Shown: piece after piece, positions 44,777 through 54,662 of the stretch
Layout of the letters: each line of letters starts with the position of its first letter
How positions within the stretch are numbered: the first letter of the stretch is position 1
Assembly (NCBI RefSeq): GCF_014652095.1
Contig: NZ_BMYD01000003.1
Coordinates: 124,001 to 188,000, forward strand
Direction of reading: 5' to 3'
Length of the DNA stretch: 64,000 nucleotides
Source: Cognatilysobacter bugurensis
GTDB taxonomy: Bacteria > Pseudomonadota > Gammaproteobacteria > Xanthomonadales > Xanthomonadaceae
Notes under the pieces: generated by a model
The model's input: the letters and a program-made list of their open reading frames with translations, nothing else
The model's database searches: none
Told to the model about the DNA's origin: nothing
Made by a program: the position numbers and the translations under genes

Positions 44777-46603
44777 TCAGGGCGCGGGCGTTGCAGCGCG
44801 CACCGGATCGGCTTCGACGGCGGCCAGTGCCTCCTCGCCGCGGTCGGCGTCGAACAACTGCTCGAGCTCGCGACGCGCGTCCTTCGACGACTGCAGCAGC
44901 GCGTCCTCGTCGTCCTGCAGCAGGTACTGAACTTCGAGCAGGTGCGCGTCGTGCTCGGCAAACCGCCTCGCATGCGTTTGCGCCGCGCCGGGCGCCTCGC
45001 CGAGCGCGACGAGCACGTCCTCGCCCATGCGCAGGCTCGAATGCAGCGTTTCGCGGATTGCGTCGGCGCCGAGATCCATGAGCGCCCAGGCGTGGCGTCG
45101 GTCGCGGGCACGCGCGAACACCTTCGCCTGCGGGTAATGGCGGCGGATCGTGCGCACGGTGCGCAGCGCGTGCGCGGGATCGTCGAGCGCGATGACGAAC
45201 ACCGACACGCCGGCCGCGCCGGCCGCGCGCAGCAGCTCGGGCCGCGCCGGGTCGCCGTAATAGACGAGGTTGCCGAAACGCCGCACGAAGTCGACCTGCT
45301 CGGCGCGGTGCTCGATCGCGACAAAGCGGATGCGCCGGGCACCAAGCAGACGCGCGACGATCTGACCGAACCGCCCGAAGCCGGCGACGAGCACCTGCGG
45401 CTGGGTGTCGGGGATCGCGTCGAATTCGCGCTTCGGCGCGGGCGCGGGCCGCGCCGCAAGCAACCGCGCGAGCCCGACCACGAGCAGCGGCGTCAGCGCC
45501 ATCGACACGCCGACCGCGGCGACGAGCCGGTCGCGCAGCACCGCATCGATCACGCGCGCGCGCAGCGCCTCGTCGAACACGACGAACGCGAACTCGCCGC
45601 CGAGCGCGAGCACCGCGGCGAGCTGCAGCGCATCGCGCGGCCGGAGCCCGCCGGGATGCAGTCCGACGCCGAACAGCACGAGCGCCTTCGTCAGCATGAG
45701 CACGACCACTATTGCTGCGATCAGGCCGGGCTCGGCGGCGACGCGGTCGAGGTCGATGCTCATGCCGACGGCCATGAAAAACAGCCCCAGCAGCAGGCCC
45801 TTGAACGGGTCGATCTGCGCTTCGAGCTCGTGTCGGAATTCCGAATCGGCGAGCAGCACACCGGCGAGAAACGCACCGAGCCCGGCCGATAGTCCCGCGA
45901 TCTGCATGAGCCACGCCGCGCCGAGCACGGTGAGCAGCGCCGCGCCCGTGAAGACTTCCGGCATGTTCGTCCGCGCGACCGCGCGGTACACGTGACGCAA
46001 CAGCACGCGGCCGCCGAACACGAGCGCCCCGATCGCGGCGAGCGCCTGCAGCACCGCCGGCCACAGCGCGCCGTCGCCGGTGTCGAGGCCGCGGCCGAGC
46101 AGCGGAATCGCCGCGAGCAAGGGAATCGCCGCGAGGTCCTGGAACAGCAGGACCGCGAATGCGAGCCGGCCGTGCGCGGCCGTGAGCGCCTGCCGCTCGG
46201 CGAGCAACTGCAGCCCGACCGCCGTCGACGACAGCGCGAGCGCGAGGCCGACCACGATCGCAGCGCGCGCATCGAGCCCGGCCAGCCAAGCAAGCCCGGC
46301 GAGCGCGAGCCCCGACAGCGCGACCTGCGCCCCGCCCGAGCCGAACACCGGGTTGCGCATCACACGTAAACGCGCCGGCGAGAGCTCCAGGCCGATCACG
46401 AACAGCAGCATCACCACGCCGATTTCGGACGCGGCGAGCACCGGCGCGGCGTCATCGACGACGCGCAGCCCGAACGGCCCGAGCGCGACGCCGGCAGCGA
46501 GGTAGCCGAGCACCGCCCCGAGCCCGAAGCGACGCAGCAGCGGCACCGCGATCACCGCGGCGAGCAGGAACACCAGAGCCAGTTCGAGTCCGCCGCCGTG
46601 CAT
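44777..46603 (-). CDS. Kef-type monovalent cation/proton antiporter with RCK domain
   Basis: This 608-residue CPA2-family protein has about twelve membrane segments in residues 5-385, with GYLAAGVALGPFGL, LFVIGLELSP, ALSSTAVGLQLL, LLFQDLAAIPLL and ALGGEFAFVVF. A TrkA-N/RCK nucleotide-binding domain (VLVAGFGRFGQIVARLLGA) follows, plus an acidic tail. It resembles KefB/KefC glutathione-gated potassium efflux systems, though the true ion is uncertain. ATG 46603 follows GGAGG by five bases; a GTG two codons upstream overlaps the ribosome site. No KefF/KefG ancillary gene is next to it. Confidence 0.9.
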   Translation of the reverse strand: MHGGGLELALVFLLAAVIAVPLLRRFGLGAVLGYLAAGVALGPFGLRVVDDAAPVLAASEIGVVMLLFVIGLELSPARLRVMRNPVFGSGGAQVALSGLALAGLAWLAGLDARAAIVVGLALALSSTAVGLQLLAERQALTAAHGRLAFAVLLFQDLAAIPLLAAIPLLGRGLDTGDGALWPAVLQALAAIGALVFGGRVLLRHVYRAVARTNMPEVFTGAALLTVLGAAWLMQIAGLSAGLGAFLAGVLLADSEFRHELEAQIDPFKGLLLGLFFMAVGMSIDLDRVAAEPGLIAAIVVVLMLTKALVLFGVGLHPGGLRPRDALQLAAVLALGGEFAFVVFDEALRARVIDAVLRDRLVAAVGVSMALTPLLVVGLARLLAARPAPAPKREFDAIPDTQPQVLVAGFGRFGQIVARLLGARRIRFVAIEHRAEQVDFVRRFGNLVYYGDPARPELLRAAGAAGVSVFVIALDDPAHALRTVRTIRRHYPQAKVFARARDRRHAWALMDLGADAIRETLHSSLRMGEDVLVALGEAPGAAQTHARRFAEHDAHLLEVQYLLQDDEDALLQSSKDARRELEQLFDADRGEEALAAVEADPVRAATPAP

Positions 46604-46746
46604 GGCCACCTCCGTTGGCGATTATTGCGTGCGCACGGCTCGACCCGCGGCGCATCTGCAGGACGGTGCATGGCGAGAATGGATCGCGTCGTGCGCACGT
46701 CGTCGCACGGTTATGCTCGCGCCGCGAAAGACTCAGGAGCGGGACG

Positions 46747-47610
46747 ATGGGGATGCGAGCGTGGGTAGGCGGACTTTTGCTGGCGTTGTGTAGCGTTGCA
46801 GCGCTTGCGAACGGACCGGGCGCAGTGCGCAAGCAGGTCGAATCGAGTCTCGTGGTCAAGGGCACGGTCGACATCACCGCCGACGGTCGCGTGCTTGGTT
46901 ACGCACTGGACCACGCCGACAAGCTCGCGCCGGCCGTCAAGCAGTTGCTGGCGCGCACCGTGCCGCAATGGCAGTTCGAGCCGGTCACGCTTGATCCGGA
47001 CACCGATCGCGGCCGCGCGCCGATGAGCGTGCGTCTGGTCGCGAAGAAACTCGACGGCGGCGACTACCGGATCGAAGTACGCGGGGCGCAGTTCGGTTCG
47101 CACAGGCGAGATCACGTCGTGCGGTCGGTCTCGATGTCGCCGCCGCGGTATCCCATGCCGGCGTTGCACGCGCGTGTCGGTGGCACGGTCTACGTCGTGG
47201 CATTGGTCGGACACGACGGACGCGTCGTTGAAGCGGCGGCGGAGCAGGTCAACCTGGGCGTGATTGCGAGCGAGACAGAGATGGCGGCTTGGCGGCGTGT
47301 GTTTGCACAGGCAGCCGTGGGCGGTGCGAAGCAGTGGACATTCGAGCCTCCCGCAACAGGTCCCAACGCCAGCGCAGGACGTTGGGCCGTGCGCGTGCCG
47401 GTTGATTTCGTGATGATGGACGATGAGTCGAGGCCGCCGCCAAACGAATTCGAATGGCGAGCCTACGTGCCCGGGCCACGGATGCCGTTGCCATGGGCAC
47501 GTGATGCCGAGTCTGCCGAGGAGGCGCGAAGCGGCGATGCGCTCGCATCTGGCACCGTGCATCTGCCGGGTCTCGGTCTGAGGTTGAGGGCGCCGCTCGG
47601 CGCGCAATAG
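46747..47610 (+). CDS. exported protein with TonB C-terminal-like domain
   Basis: This 287-residue protein starts at ATG 46747 with AGGAG seven bases upstream and has a signal peptide MRAWVGGLLLALCSVAALA. The centre (about 125-205) resembles the TonB C-terminal fold: SPPRYPMPALHARVGGTVYV, GHDGRVVEAA and KQWTFEPP. It lacks the long Pro/Lys spacer and the N-terminal anchor of a true TonB, so it is probably a periplasmic TonB-C-like protein rather than an energy transducer. An earlier repeat-like part (GTVDITADGRVLGY, QWQFEPV) suggests a duplicated module. It is divergent from the antiporter. Confidence 0.7.
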   Translation: MGMRAWVGGLLLALCSVAALANGPGAVRKQVESSLVVKGTVDITADGRVLGYALDHADKLAPAVKQLLARTVPQWQFEPVTLDPDTDRGRAPMSVRLVAKKLDGGDYRIEVRGAQFGSHRRDHVVRSVSMSPPRYPMPALHARVGGTVYVVALVGHDGRVVEAAAEQVNLGVIASETEMAAWRRVFAQAAVGGAKQWTFEPPATGPNASAGRWAVRVPVDFVMMDDESRPPPNEFEWRAYVPGPRMPLPWARDAESAEEARSGDALASGTVHLPGLGLRLRAPLGAQ

Positions 47611-47838
47611 CCGCACTCGACGGCTGCGGCGACGCCCCCGTGTGCCGGGGTATGCGTGTGCGGGGGCTTCCTCCGCGCACCAGCGGCTAGGCGGTAGTGG
47701 TCGCGCTTGCCATCTGCTCCCCGATCCGAAGCAGTCATTAACGTCGCGGACCGCGAGGTCGCAGCGAGTCACGGCACGGCGCAGGCGTCGGCCGTGCGGG
47801 AGCGTGCGACTGCGTCGGAGGGGGCTTGCGCTCCTGCG

Positions 47839-49080
47839 TCAACCTTCGTCGGGCGTTGTCGGTGCAGGCGCGGAGGTGTTCGCGTTGCCCGTGGTGCCGC
47901 GTCTCTCGGCGGTGGTAGCCGGCTGGCCACCGCCCGGCGCCCCCGCAAACGCCGCCCGCAACCGCTGGCCCACGAGCTGCTGCGCCTCGCGCGCCTTGTC
48001 GAGCACGGCGCCCATGCCGAAGAACTCGTGCGTCACGCCGTTGTACTGCTCGATCACAGTCGGTACGCCGGCTTTCTGCAGGGCCTCGCCGTACTGCTGG
48101 CCTTCGCTGCGCAGCGGGTCGATCTCGGCGAGGATCACGGTCGCAGGCGGGAGGTTCGCGAGGTTTTGCTGCTGCACGAGCGCAATGCGCGGGTCGCTCA
48201 TCCGGCTCATGTCGCCGACGTACTGACGCGCGAACCACTCCATCATCGGCTTGCTGAGCGGCTTCGCGTTCGCATGCTCGGTGTAGGACGCGGTGGTCAT
48301 GTCGGCGCCAGCGACCGGGTACACGAGCACCTGGTGCACCGGCATCTGCAGCTTCTGGTCGCGCGCGGCGATCGCGATGTTCGCGGCCATGTTGCCGCCC
48401 GCGCTTTCACCGACGACGGCGACCTGCTTCGGGTTGGCGCCGAACGAGCCGGCGTTGTCGAGCACCCACTTGTAGGCGGCCAGCGTGTCCTCGTGCGCCG
48501 CGGGGAACATCGCCTCCGGGCCCTGGCGGTAATGCGTCGACACGACGACCGCGTTGGCGGCGTTCGCAAGCGCACGTGCGCTGGAATCGTACGTGTCGAG
48601 GTCGGCGATCACCCAGCCGCCACCGTGGATGTAGAGGATCACCGGACGCTGGCCGGGGTTCGCCGCGGGTGCCGCCGAGATCGGCGTGTAGATGCGGATC
48701 GGGATCTCGCCGGCCGGGCCGGGAATCGTGCGGTTCTCGACGCTCGCGACCGCTTCGGGGCCCGGGTCCTTGCCGAGCGACTTCAGCAGCGCGCCGACCG
48801 CGTCGGCCGGCGTCGGCTGCTGCCGCGCCTGCTCCGGCGTCAGCGTCTCAAGCGGCTTGCCGCCGAGCTGGGCGAGCTGGTCGAGCACGGCCTGCATCTG
48901 CGCGTCCGGTCGGGCCGGCGTGCCTGTGGCCGGCGCGTCCGTCGCAACCGCCGCGCCGGCGGGGCCCTCGACGGCCGCCGCATCGACGTCGACGTCGCGC
49001 TGGCAGCCGGCAGCCAGTGCGAGCGCGAGGGCGCCGACGGCGAGTGCATGCAGCGGCGGGCGGACACGTTGAATCGCCAT
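47839..49080 (-). CDS. lipoprotein alpha/beta-hydrolase (HSL/Aes-type esterase)
   Basis: This 413-residue protein starts at ATG 49080 and has a signal/lipobox region (LAVGALALALAAGC). The hormone-sensitive-lipase family oxyanion motif HGGGW, nucleophile GESAGG, acid in AEIDPLRSEG and His in GVTHEFFG are all present. It should hydrolyse short-chain carboxyl esters in the periplasm or at a membrane surface. The Thr/Pro/Ala-rich C-terminal tail is disordered. It shares an upstream region with the GGDEF gene, which is divergent. Confidence 0.88.
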   Translation of the reverse strand: MAIQRVRPPLHALAVGALALALAAGCQRDVDVDAAAVEGPAGAAVATDAPATGTPARPDAQMQAVLDQLAQLGGKPLETLTPEQARQQPTPADAVGALLKSLGKDPGPEAVASVENRTIPGPAGEIPIRIYTPISAAPAANPGQRPVILYIHGGGWVIADLDTYDSSARALANAANAVVVSTHYRQGPEAMFPAAHEDTLAAYKWVLDNAGSFGANPKQVAVVGESAGGNMAANIAIAARDQKLQMPVHQVLVYPVAGADMTTASYTEHANAKPLSKPMMEWFARQYVGDMSRMSDPRIALVQQQNLANLPPATVILAEIDPLRSEGQQYGEALQKAGVPTVIEQYNGVTHEFFGMGAVLDKAREAQQLVGQRLRAAFAGAPGGGQPATTAERRGTTGNANTSAPAPTTPDEG

Positions 49081-49232
49081 GGCGGACCTCGATCGGCAGC
49101 GGGGACGGCCGATCGTCGAGGCGCACCCGGCCACGGGGCGTGAAGCTCGCGGTCGGAACGGTGGCATAGTCGGCGGCGAAGACTGATACGCGGCCCGTGG
49201 AACGCCCGTTCGCCATCACATTCGAGCCCGGA

Positions 49233-50228
49233 ATGTCGCTGCAGCGCCTGCGCACCGATTTTTCGTTTGCCGTCCTCGTCCTGACCGGGACGTGCCTCGT
49301 CGTGGCCGTCGTGCCGTTTGCGCTCTACCGCGCGATGGTCGGCCCGGTCGCGGTCGCGATGCTCGACTCGGCGATCATCGCGGTCGTGCTCGGCGCCATC
49401 GTGCGTGTGTGGCGCGGCGGCGCGGTCGAGCCGGCCGCGCGGCTGGTCAGCGTGGCGCTCGGGGCCGGCGTGCTCGGCACCGTGGCGCTCGTGGGCCCGC
49501 TCGCCGCGCCGTGGCTGTATCCATACGTGCTCGCGGTTTTCCTGCTCACCGGGCGGCGTTGGGCGATTGCGTTGTCGGCCATCACGCTTGCGGCGCTGCT
49601 TCTGATGCCCGGCGCGTACGAGTCGGCGGTGCAGGCGGCGGTCCACACGACGACCGGTGCGCTGAGCGCCGCGTTCGCCTACGTGTTCGCGCAGCGCGCG
49701 GGACTGCAGCACGCGCACCTGCACCGCCTGGCCACCCACGATGCGCTCACCGGCGCACTCAACCGGCGTTCGCTCGGCCAGGAACTCGAACGGGCGATCG
49801 ACGCCGCGCGCAGCGACGCGGGCACGGCATCGTTGATCGTGCTCGACCTGGACCGCTTCAAGCACATCAACGACACGCACGGCCACGAGGCGGGCGACCG
49901 CGTGCTCATCGAATTCGCGCACGCCGTGCGCGATGTCACCCGACGCACGGATCGCTTCTTCCGGCTCGGCGGCGAGGAGTTCCTGCTCGTGCTGCCCGGT
50001 GCAGATGCGACCGCGCTCGCGCGGCTGTGTGAAGCGCTGCGCGATGCCACGCGAACGCGGCTCGAAGTCGGCGGCGAACCGGTCACGGTGTCGATCGGCG
50101 CAGCCGTGCTGCAACCGGACGAGACGGCCCGCGAGTGGCTCGTGCGCGCGGACCGGGCGATGTACCGCGCCAAGCGCGCGGGGCGCGACCGCGCCGTCAT
50201 CGATCAACCGGCGCCTGCGACCGGCTGA
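49233..50228 (+). CDS. membrane diguanylate cyclase (GGDEF), first of a tandem pair
   Basis: This 331-residue protein has about six hydrophobic segments in residues 10-155, then a GGDEF domain with RLATHDALTGALNRRS, LDLDRFKHINDTHGHEAGD, the active-site GGEEF at 246-250 and a product-inhibition I-site RRTD at 237-240. It should synthesise cyclic di-GMP. ATG 49233 is chosen because it aligns with the start of the paralogue downstream; a GTG 12 codons earlier is possible. Neither has a strong ribosome site. The pair is separated by 113 bases. Confidence 0.9.
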   Translation: MSLQRLRTDFSFAVLVLTGTCLVVAVVPFALYRAMVGPVAVAMLDSAIIAVVLGAIVRVWRGGAVEPAARLVSVALGAGVLGTVALVGPLAAPWLYPYVLAVFLLTGRRWAIALSAITLAALLLMPGAYESAVQAAVHTTTGALSAAFAYVFAQRAGLQHAHLHRLATHDALTGALNRRSLGQELERAIDAARSDAGTASLIVLDLDRFKHINDTHGHEAGDRVLIEFAHAVRDVTRRTDRFFRLGGEEFLLVLPGADATALARLCEALRDATRTRLEVGGEPVTVSIGAAVLQPDETAREWLVRADRAMYRAKRAGRDRAVIDQPAPATG

Positions 50229-50341
50229 CACCTGAACGTTCCGATTCAAGTCCGGTCGCGGACCGCCGATATCGACTCCGAGCGTCCCTGTCCGGGCGCC
50301 GCGGCGCCATCGCACCGCTTTGGGATGACGGGGACTTACCG

Positions 50342-51376
50342 ATGCCGTGGCAGCGCCTTCAGACCGATTTCCGCTTCGCGCTGATCACGCTGTTCGGTAC
50401 GTTGGCCACGCTGTGCCTGGTGCCGATCGCGGTCTACCGTTTCATGACGGGCGCGACGGCCACCGGATTCATCGACCTTGGCGTGGTCATCGTGATCGCC
50501 GGCAGCGTCGTCTACATGTGGCGCGGTGGCAGCGTCGAAGTCGCGGGCCGGATCGCGGCCGGCATTGGCGCGGCCGGGGTCATCGTCGTATCCATGCTCG
50601 TGGGTCTCGCGGGCCTGCTGTGGGTGTACGCCGTGGTGGTCGCCAGCTTTCTGATCGTCGGCAAGCGCACGGCCATCGCCTACGGCGTCGTGACGGTGCT
50701 CACGGTGGCCGCGGTCGGCACCGGGTTCGACAGCGCGTACATGCGCGTCGCGTTCGCGGTGACCGGTCTCGTCGTGGGACTGTTCGCCTACATCTTTGCG
50801 CATCGCACCGAGCACCAGCGCATGCAGCTCGAGCAGCTCGTCACGCGCGATGCGCTGACCTCGGCCGCGAACCGCCGCGCGATGGAGCAGGAACTGCCGA
50901 TCGCGATCGCCGCGAGCCGGCGCAACGACACGCCGGTAAGCCTGGCCGTGCTCGACATCGACCACTTCAAGCACGTCAACGACGAGCACGGGCATGAAAC
51001 GGGCGATCGTGTGCTCGTTGATTTCGCGCGCGTGATCGCTGCGACGACGCGCCGTGGCGACCGGCTGTTCCGCTACGGCGGTGAGGAATTCGTGCTGCTG
51101 CTGCCGGGCATCGACGCGACCGCGCTGCCGGTGCTGTGCGAGACGCTGCGCCAGCGCGTGGCCGACCAGGTCGAGGTCGGCGGGCGACCGATCACCATGT
51201 CCGTTGGCGCGGCCGAACTCGGCCCGGAAGACACGGCCAGCGAATGGCTCGCGCGCGCCGACAGTGCGATGTACCGGGCCAAGCGCGACGGGCGCAACCG
51301 CGTCGTCGTCGCCACCACGCCGGGCACGGGCGCGGTGATCGACCTGCTGCTGCGCCAAGCCGCGCGCCGCGACTGA
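50342..51376 (+). CDS. membrane diguanylate cyclase (GGDEF), second of a tandem pair
   Basis: This 344-residue paralogue of the preceding gene is collinear without gaps through residue 250. It has the same six-helix membrane region, GGEEF again at 246-250 and an I-site RRGD at 237-240, so it is predicted to be active and feedback-inhibited. The start MPWQRLQTDFRFALITL parallels MSLQRLRTDFSFAVLVL of the first copy. The longer upstream frame is the end of the first gene read out of frame. Confidence 0.92.
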   Translation: MPWQRLQTDFRFALITLFGTLATLCLVPIAVYRFMTGATATGFIDLGVVIVIAGSVVYMWRGGSVEVAGRIAAGIGAAGVIVVSMLVGLAGLLWVYAVVVASFLIVGKRTAIAYGVVTVLTVAAVGTGFDSAYMRVAFAVTGLVVGLFAYIFAHRTEHQRMQLEQLVTRDALTSAANRRAMEQELPIAIAASRRNDTPVSLAVLDIDHFKHVNDEHGHETGDRVLVDFARVIAATTRRGDRLFRYGGEEFVLLLPGIDATALPVLCETLRQRVADQVEVGGRPITMSVGAAELGPEDTASEWLARADSAMYRAKRDGRNRVVVATTPGTGAVIDLLLRQAARRD

Positions 51377-51409
51377 GGCCCGCCGCAGCGGGCCCTCGAC
51401 GCGAACGCC

Positions 51410-51916
51410 TCAGTGCCCGGCGCTGGGCCCCGACTCGAGCAGGGCCGCGCGCGACGACGGGCTGCCGCAGGTGCGCACCTGCGCCGCGACGCCAGCAAGC
51501 ACGTGCCGCATCGCGACGAAGCCGTGTGCCAGTTGTACGAACAGCGACGCTTGGCCGGCACGGGCAAGCACGGCGACTTCGGGGTACGCAGCCTGCCCCA
51601 GCGACGCGTAGTAATCGGGCCCGACATTGCGTCGCCGTGCGAGCGCGGGAAACAGGCCCGCGATCAACAGGCAGCGATCGCCGACGTCGCGCAGTGCATC
51701 GCAGCGCGCGGTGCCGACGCATTCGAGCCCGTGCAGGCACTCGAGCGCCATCGTGCGGCCGCCGAGTTGCGCGTCGCCCTGGTGGCGATGGAGCACGAAC
51801 ACGAGGTAGCTCTCGACGTCTTCCGGCAGGCGCATGTGCATGCGCGCTTCGCCTTCGCGCACGAGCTCGTACCGCAGTTGCGAGGCGGGGCCGAGGTGCA
51901 GGGCTTCGTTCGGCAT
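51410..51916 (-). CDS. conserved hypothetical cytoplasmic protein
   Basis: This protein has about 168 residues from ATG 51916 (MPNEALHLGPASQLRYELVR). It has no signal peptide or membrane segment. Features are MRLPEDVESYLVFVLHRHQG, repeated cysteines (ECLHGLECVGTARCDAL), and a C-terminal helical part (LFVQLAHGFVAMRHVL). I do not recognise the family. It converges with the second GGDEF gene and lies just beyond the rho terminator, reading away from rho. Confidence 0.6.
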   Translation of the reverse strand: MPNEALHLGPASQLRYELVREGEARMHMRLPEDVESYLVFVLHRHQGDAQLGGRTMALECLHGLECVGTARCDALRDVGDRCLLIAGLFPALARRRNVGPDYYASLGQAAYPEVAVLARAGQASLFVQLAHGFVAMRHVLAGVAAQVRTCGSPSSRAALLESGPSAGH

Positions 51917-52006
51917 GCGTGCGTCCGATGTCGTGGGCCTGCGAGCAGACGTACCACGCCGGTCGAGCGGCAAACGCCGCCGTCCGTCACGGATGCCGCG
52001 CCAATA

Positions 52007-52036
52007 AAAAACGCCCTGCATTGCAGGGCGTTTTCG
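52007..52036 (-). terminator. intrinsic terminator of rho
   Basis: The stem ACGCCCTGC/GCAGGGCGT (52011-52019 with 52023-52031) has an ATT loop. On the minus strand it is followed by TTTTTTATT, a classical intrinsic terminator about 25 bases past the rho stop. Confidence 0.9.
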
Positions 52037-52056
52037 TTCAGCGTGCCGCGATCGGC

Positions 52057-53832
52057 TCAGCGCTTCATCGAGCTGAAGAACTCGTCGTTCGACTTCGTGG
52101 TCTTCATCTTGTCGAGCAAGAATTCCATTGCCGCGATCTCGTCCATGCCGTGCAGCAGCTTGCGCAGGATCCAGATCTTCTGCAGCAGCTCCGGCTCGAT
52201 GAGCAGGTCCTCCCGGCGCGTGCCCGAGCGGTTGATGTCGATCGCCGGGTAGACACGCTTCTCGGCGATGCGGCGGTTCAGGTGCACTTCCGAGTTGCCG
52301 GTGCCCTTGAACTCTTCGTAGATCACCTCGTCCATCTTCGAGCCGGTGTCGATCAGCGCGGTGGCGATGATCGTCAGCGAGCCGCCTTCCTCGACGTTGC
52401 GCGCGGCGCCGAAGAACCGCTTCGGCCGGTGCAGCGCGTTCGCGTCGACACCGCCGGAGAGGATCTTGCCGCTGGACGGCACGACGTTGTTATACGCACG
52501 CGCCAGACGCGTGATCGAGTCGAGCAGGATCACCACGTCCTTCTTGTGCTCGACCAGGCGCTTGGCGCGCTCGATCACCATCTCGGCGACCTGCACGTGG
52601 CGGCCGGCGGGCTCGTCGAACGTCGAGCTCACCACTTCGCCGCGCACGGTGCGCTGCATTTCGGTGACTTCCTCGGGGCGCTCGTCGACCAGCAGCACGA
52701 TCAGGTGCACGTCCGGGTGGTTATGCGTGATCGCGGTGGCCACCTGCTGCATCAGCATCGTCTTACCGGCCTTAGGCGGCGAGACGATCAGCGCGCGCTG
52801 GCCTTTGCCCTGCGGCGCCATCAGGTCGAGGATGCGGCCGGTGATGTCCTCAGTGCTGCCGTCGCCGCGCTCGAGCCGGAACTTGCGGCGCGGGAACAGC
52901 GGGGTCAGGTTCTCGAACAGGACCTTGTTCTTGCTCGCCTCGATCGGCTCGCCGTTGATCGTATCGACGATGTTGAGCGCGAAGTAGCGCTCGCCGTCCT
53001 TCGGGAAGCGAATACGGCCCGAGATGTGATCGCCGGTGCGCAGGTTGAAGCGGCGGATCTGGCTCGGCGAGATGTAGGTGTCGTCCGGGCCGGCGAGGTA
53101 GCTCGCCTCGGCGGCGCGCAGGAAGCCGAAGCCGTCGGGCAGGATTTCCAGCACGCCGTCGGCGGCGACGCCTTCGCCGTGGCGCGTGAGCACCTTGAGC
53201 AGCGCGAAGATGACGTCCTGCTTGCGGGCGCGGGCGACGCCTTCATGGATGTTGAGCTGGTCGGCGATCTCGAGCAGCTTCGGCGCCGGCATCCGCTTGA
53301 GGTCGCCGAGCGAGTACTGCGGGAAGCCTTCCGGCACCTGCGGATGCGCGCGCGGGACGAACGTGTCCTGGCCGCCGTCGTCGCTCATGCCGCCATCGCG
53401 GCCACCACCACCACCTCCGCCACCGCCGCCGCGCTGGCGCTCGCGGCGGTTACGGAACCGGTCACGGCGGTTGCCGCGCTGGCCGTCGCCCTGCTCACGC
53501 GGGCCGCCCTGTTGCGGCTGCCCGTTCGACGAGCCACCGCCCTGGCCGGACGCGTCGTTCGACGAGCCGTTCGAGCCGCCATCGCCGGCCGCCGCGGACT
53601 CGCGCGGCGCGTCGGAGCGCGGGGACTCGGAGCGCGGTGCGTCAGCACGGGGCGCTTCGTTGCGCGGCGCTTCAGTGCGGGGCGTCTCGGCGCGCGGCGC
53701 GTCGTTGCGCGGCGTCTCGAGCGGAAGCTGTTCGGGGCGGGCATCGGCCGCCGCGGTTTCCGACTTCGGGGCGCGCGGCTTGCGCACGCGCTTCTCGGCG
53801 ACTTCGCCGGCGTCAGGGGTCTGTTCGGACAA
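52057..53832 (-). CDS. rho: transcription termination factor Rho with extended disordered N-terminus
   Basis: This 591-residue protein is longer than the ~419 of E. coli Rho. Residues 1-160 are a low-complexity extension with eight pentapeptide repeats of the form (E/D)-(T/A/S)-P-R-x at 39-78, a Gln/Arg-rich stretch and a run of ten glycines. The core follows: [21 protein letters not shown]-binding GFGFLRAA and [20 protein letters not shown]-loop [39 protein letters not shown] and [20 protein letters not shown]. It is an RNA-dependent ATPase ending untranslated transcripts. It is followed by an intrinsic terminator and lies behind trxA on the same strand. Confidence 0.96.
   Translation of the reverse strand: MSEQTPDAGEVAEKRVRKPRAPKSETAAADARPEQLPLETPRNDAPRAETPRTEAPRNEAPRADAPRSESPRSDAPRESAAAGDGGSNGSSNDASGQGGGSSNGQPQQGGPREQGDGQRGNRRDRFRNRRERQRGGGGGGGGGGRDGGMSDDGGQDTFVPRAHPQVPEGFPQYSLGDLKRMPAPKLLEIADQLNIHEGVARARKQDVIFALLKVLTRHGEGVAADGVLEILPDGFGFLRAAEASYLAGPDDTYISPSQIRRFNLRTGDHISGRIRFPKDGERYFALNIVDTINGEPIEASKNKVLFENLTPLFPRRKFRLERGDGSTEDITGRILDLMAPQGKGQRALIVSPPKAGKTMLMQQVATAITHNHPDVHLIVLLVDERPEEVTEMQRTVRGEVVSSTFDEPAGRHVQVAEMVIERAKRLVEHKKDVVILLDSITRLARAYNNVVPSSGKILSGGVDANALHRPKRFFGAARNVEEGGSLTIIATALIDTGSKMDEVIYEEFKGTGNSEVHLNRRIAEKRVYPAIDINRSGTRREDLLIEPELLQKIWILRKLLHGMDEIAAMEFLLDKMKTTKSNDEFFSSMKR
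53599..53718 (-). repeat. eight tandem 15-bp codon repeats inside rho
   Basis: Eight degenerate 15-base units encode pentapeptides of the form E/D-T/A/S-P-R-x, residues 39-78 of Rho. They are in frame, so expansion or contraction would change the length of the disordered extension without frameshift. Confidence 0.8.
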
Positions 53833-54091
53833 GCGTGGAATCCTCGCTAAGCGGCGAGCGCTCGCAGGTGTGCGAGCGGAGGGAGGGAGGCAGAATTCGG
53901 AGACGGGGTGCGGCGGGCGTAACGCGCACGCGCCGGATGCCGCAGGAAGCTAGCACCGCCCCCGTCACATACGCAAGCGGCCGCGCGATGCGGCCGGCGC
54001 GCGGTTCACACGGGTCCGGGGCCGGGCGCACGGTCCGGCGGCGCAGGGCGGCGCCCTCGGCGGCGGCCGCTGGGCCGCGGACCGCAGGTGC

Positions 54092-54418
54092 TCAGAGCGC
54101 CTTGTCGAGCATCTGCGCGAGCTGCGCCTTGCCGACCGCACCGATCTGCGTGGCTTGCACCTGGCCGTCCTTGAACAGCAGCAGCATCGGGATCGAGCGC
54201 ACGTGGTACTTCATCGCGGTCGACTTGTTGTGGTCGACATTGACCTTCACGATCTTGACGCGGCCGTCGTAATCGTCGGCCAGCTGGTCGAGCGCCGGCG
54301 CGATCATGCGGCACGGGCCGCACCACTCGGCCCAGAAATCCACGAGCACCGGCTCGGACGACTGCAGCACCGTTGTTTCAAAGTCGGCGTCGCCGACGTG
54401 CTTGACTTTCTCGCTCAC
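54092..54418 (-). CDS. trxA: thioredoxin 1
   Basis: This 108-residue thioredoxin has the active site WCGPC at 32-36 inside [20 protein letters not shown], then [20 protein letters not shown] with the cis-Pro. It is a cytoplasmic disulfide reductant. The start is GTG 54418 with AGGAG six to seven bases upstream; the longer frame upstream crosses the divergent promoter region. It lies upstream of rho and is divergent from rhlB, a typical Xanthomonadaceae arrangement. Confidence 0.95.
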   Translation of the reverse strand: MSEKVKHVGDADFETTVLQSSEPVLVDFWAEWCGPCRMIAPALDQLADDYDGRVKIVKVNVDHNKSTAMKYHVRSIPMLLLFKDGQVQATQIGAVGKAQLAQMLDKAL

Positions 54419-54662
54419 AAAATTCTCCTGGGGGACCAAAGCGCGCACGTCCGGGGCACCGGCGCAAGGGGCGCGGACGCATACGGTAGACTGGGTCGCC
54501 GTGACACGTCGTGTGCACGGCCCTGGCCGGCGAATCGCGCCTGGCCGGCCGCCCGATTTTCCTGCCCGCGTGGCATTCCGAACGGCCCCGGCAGTCTGCG
54601 TCGCCGCCGCTACCCACGCAAGCCAGACCCACGCGCGCACCGCGCGCCGACCCGAACAGGCC

